Part shown: piece by piece, positions 62,863 through 64,000 of the stretch
Numbering within the stretch: position 1 is the first letter of the stretch
How the letters are laid out: every line of letters begins with the position of its first letter
Assembly (NCBI GenBank): GCA_000170815.1
Contig: ABCO01000004.1
Location: 248,001 to 312,000 of the forward strand
Source of the DNA: an unidentified eubacterium SCB49
GTDB taxonomy: Bacteria; Bacteroidota; Bacteroidia; Flavobacteriales; Flavobacteriaceae
Direction of reading: 5' to 3'
DNA length: 64,000 nucleotides
Translations under genes and position numbers: made by a program
The notes under the pieces: generated by a model
What the model was told of the DNA's origin: nothing
The model's database searches: none
The model's input: the letters and a program-made list of their open reading frames with translations, nothing else

Positions 62863-64000
62863 ATGTCACAAAAAACATTATTTGATAAAGTTTGGGACGC
62901 TCATGTTGTTAAAAATGAAATAGAGGGACCACAAATTTTATACATAGACAAGCATTTAATACACGAAGTAACAAGTCCTCAAGCTTTTAACGAACTTAAA
63001 GAAAGAGGTGTCCCTGTTTTTCGTCCTAATCAAATTGTTGCTACTGCAGACCACAATACACCAACTATAAACCAACATCTACCTATTAAAGATGAGTTGT
63101 CTAAAAAGCAACTAAAACAACTAGCTATTAATTGTAAAAATAACGGCATAACACTTTATGATTTAGGGCATAAATACAACGGTATCGTTCATGTAATGGC
63201 GCCAGAGTTAGGTCTTACACAACCAGGTATGACTATTGTTTGTGGAGATAGCCATACTTCTACTCATGGAGCTTTTGGGGCAATTGCTTTTGGTATAGGC
63301 ACTAGTCAAGTTGCACAAGTTTTTGCCAGCCAATGTTTATTACTTAAAAAACCGAAAAGCCTAAGAGTAAACGTAAACGGCTCTTTACACCCTAATGTGC
63401 TACCAAAAGATGTAATCTTATATATAATTTCAAAAATAGGCACTAACGCAGGTACAGGATATTTCTGTGAATACGCAGGAACTGTGTTTGAAAATATGAC
63501 AATGGAAGGGCGTATGACAGTCTGTAATATGAGTATTGAAATGGGAGCACGTGGTGGCATGATTGCTCCAGACCAAACCACGTTTGATTACTTAAAAGAC
63601 AAAAAATTTGCTCCTAAGGGTGAAGAGTTAGATGAAAAAATAGCATACTGGAAAACTTTGCCAACAGATAAAGAAGCTGTATTTGATAAGGAATATACAT
63701 TTGATGCCGCAGAAATCCAACCTATGATTACCTATGGCACCAACCCCGCCATGGGAATGATCATAAATGAAGCTATTCCAAAATTTGAAGATGTTTCATT
63801 TAAAAAATCATTAGACTACATGGACTTTAAAGCAGGTGGAAGCTTGCTAAATAAAACAATTAATTATGTCTTTATTGGTAGTTGTACAAACTCTCGCATA
63901 GAAGATTTTAGAGTCGCTGCTAATTATATAAAAGGAAAACAAAAAGCAGAAAACGTAACTGCTTGGCTCGTTCCTGGAAGCAAACAAGTAGAAAATCAAA
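62863..64000 (+). CDS. leuC: 3-isopropylmalate dehydratase large subunit, cut by the window edge
   Basis: Large subunit of isopropylmalate isomerase (leucine synthesis), open to the window end with 379 codons seen of about 465. It starts at ATG 62863, immediately after the leuA stop, in a leu operon. Signature segments are ATADHNTPT, VCGDSHTSTHGAFGA, GARGGMIAPDQTTFDY and IGSCTNSRIEDF, the last carrying a [4Fe-4S] cluster cysteine. The remaining cluster cysteines lie beyond the edge. leuD and leuB are expected next. Confidence 0.95.
   Translation, partial: MSQKTLFDKVWDAHVVKNEIEGPQILYIDKHLIHEVTSPQAFNELKERGVPVFRPNQIVATADHNTPTINQHLPIKDELSKKQLKQLAINCKNNGITLYDLGHKYNGIVHVMAPELGLTQPGMTIVCGDSHTSTHGAFGAIAFGIGTSQVAQVFASQCLLLKKPKSLRVNVNGSLHPNVLPKDVILYIISKIGTNAGTGYFCEYAGTVFENMTMEGRMTVCNMSIEMGARGGMIAPDQTTFDYLKDKKFAPKGEELDEKIAYWKTLPTDKEAVFDKEYTFDAAEIQPMITYGTNPAMGMIINEAIPKFEDVSFKKSLDYMDFKAGGSLLNKTINYVFIGSCTNSRIEDFRVAANYIKGKQKAENVTAWLVPGSKQVENQ

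Overview
The window is a contiguous piece of a low-GC chromosome from a member of the Bacteroidota, almost certainly a Flavobacteriaceae (probably marine; genus not determined). The evidence is a complete flavobacterial Bat operon, type IX secretion (T9SS) sorting domains, a PorZ-like protein, a TonB-dependent receptor, GEVED and two-component-propeller proteins, and many promoters carrying the Bacteroidota -7 element TAnnTTTG, often with TTTG about 19-20 bp upstream.

Layout. 282-9415: moxR, DUF58, a membrane protein and batA-E, a compact operon in which the DUF58 gene is broken by an apparent 1-nt deletion. 9472-12444: a small membrane protein, beta-carbonic anhydrase and a SulP anion transporter, a likely bicarbonate module. 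12528-19704: cvpA, pheS, gpsA and yicC-gmk-nadD with small conserved unknowns. 19813-23272: an SdpI-like protein, a YheT hydrolase and a TetR regulator with two near-identical operators flanking its gene, followed by a hydrolase and a thioesterase. 23367-30269: a GEVED/T9SS protein, a DMT exporter, an ArsC-like protein, a DUF3298-type lipoprotein, a transsulfuration enzyme and gdhA. 30382-36267: PorZ-like protein, recO, a TonB receptor and a VOC protein.

36283-44493 is the most unusual block. It holds a LytTR response regulator, a 1008-residue propeller sensor kinase, a lipoprotein with a caspase-like His/Cys pair, a small secreted protein and a VIT/VWA surface protein. The last two are preceded by matching promoters that carry 10-bp direct repeats 21 bp apart, at the same distance from the -7 element. 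I read this as a small LytTR-controlled cell-surface regulon.

44837-51633: a peptidoglycan-hydrolase-like protein without a signal peptide, a predicted structured ncRNA of about 200 nt on the minus strand (own promoter, branched fold, terminator; overall shape reminiscent of 6S RNA), ssb, a GIY-YIG frame without a normal start codon, recQ and a membrane-anchored TPR/HTH regulator. 51689-55443: a cupredoxin-like protein, a second frameshifted gene (AhpD-like) with a 52-residue ORF upstream, an AraC regulator and a histone-deacetylase family protein. 55446-64000: tex, metG (with an in-frame piece of a dispersed repeat), a TPR-like unknown protein, and leuA-leuC running off the right edge.

No rRNA, tRNA, CRISPR array, insertion sequence or prophage was found. 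Two independent single-base deletions in otherwise well-conserved genes could be real mutations or sequencing errors.
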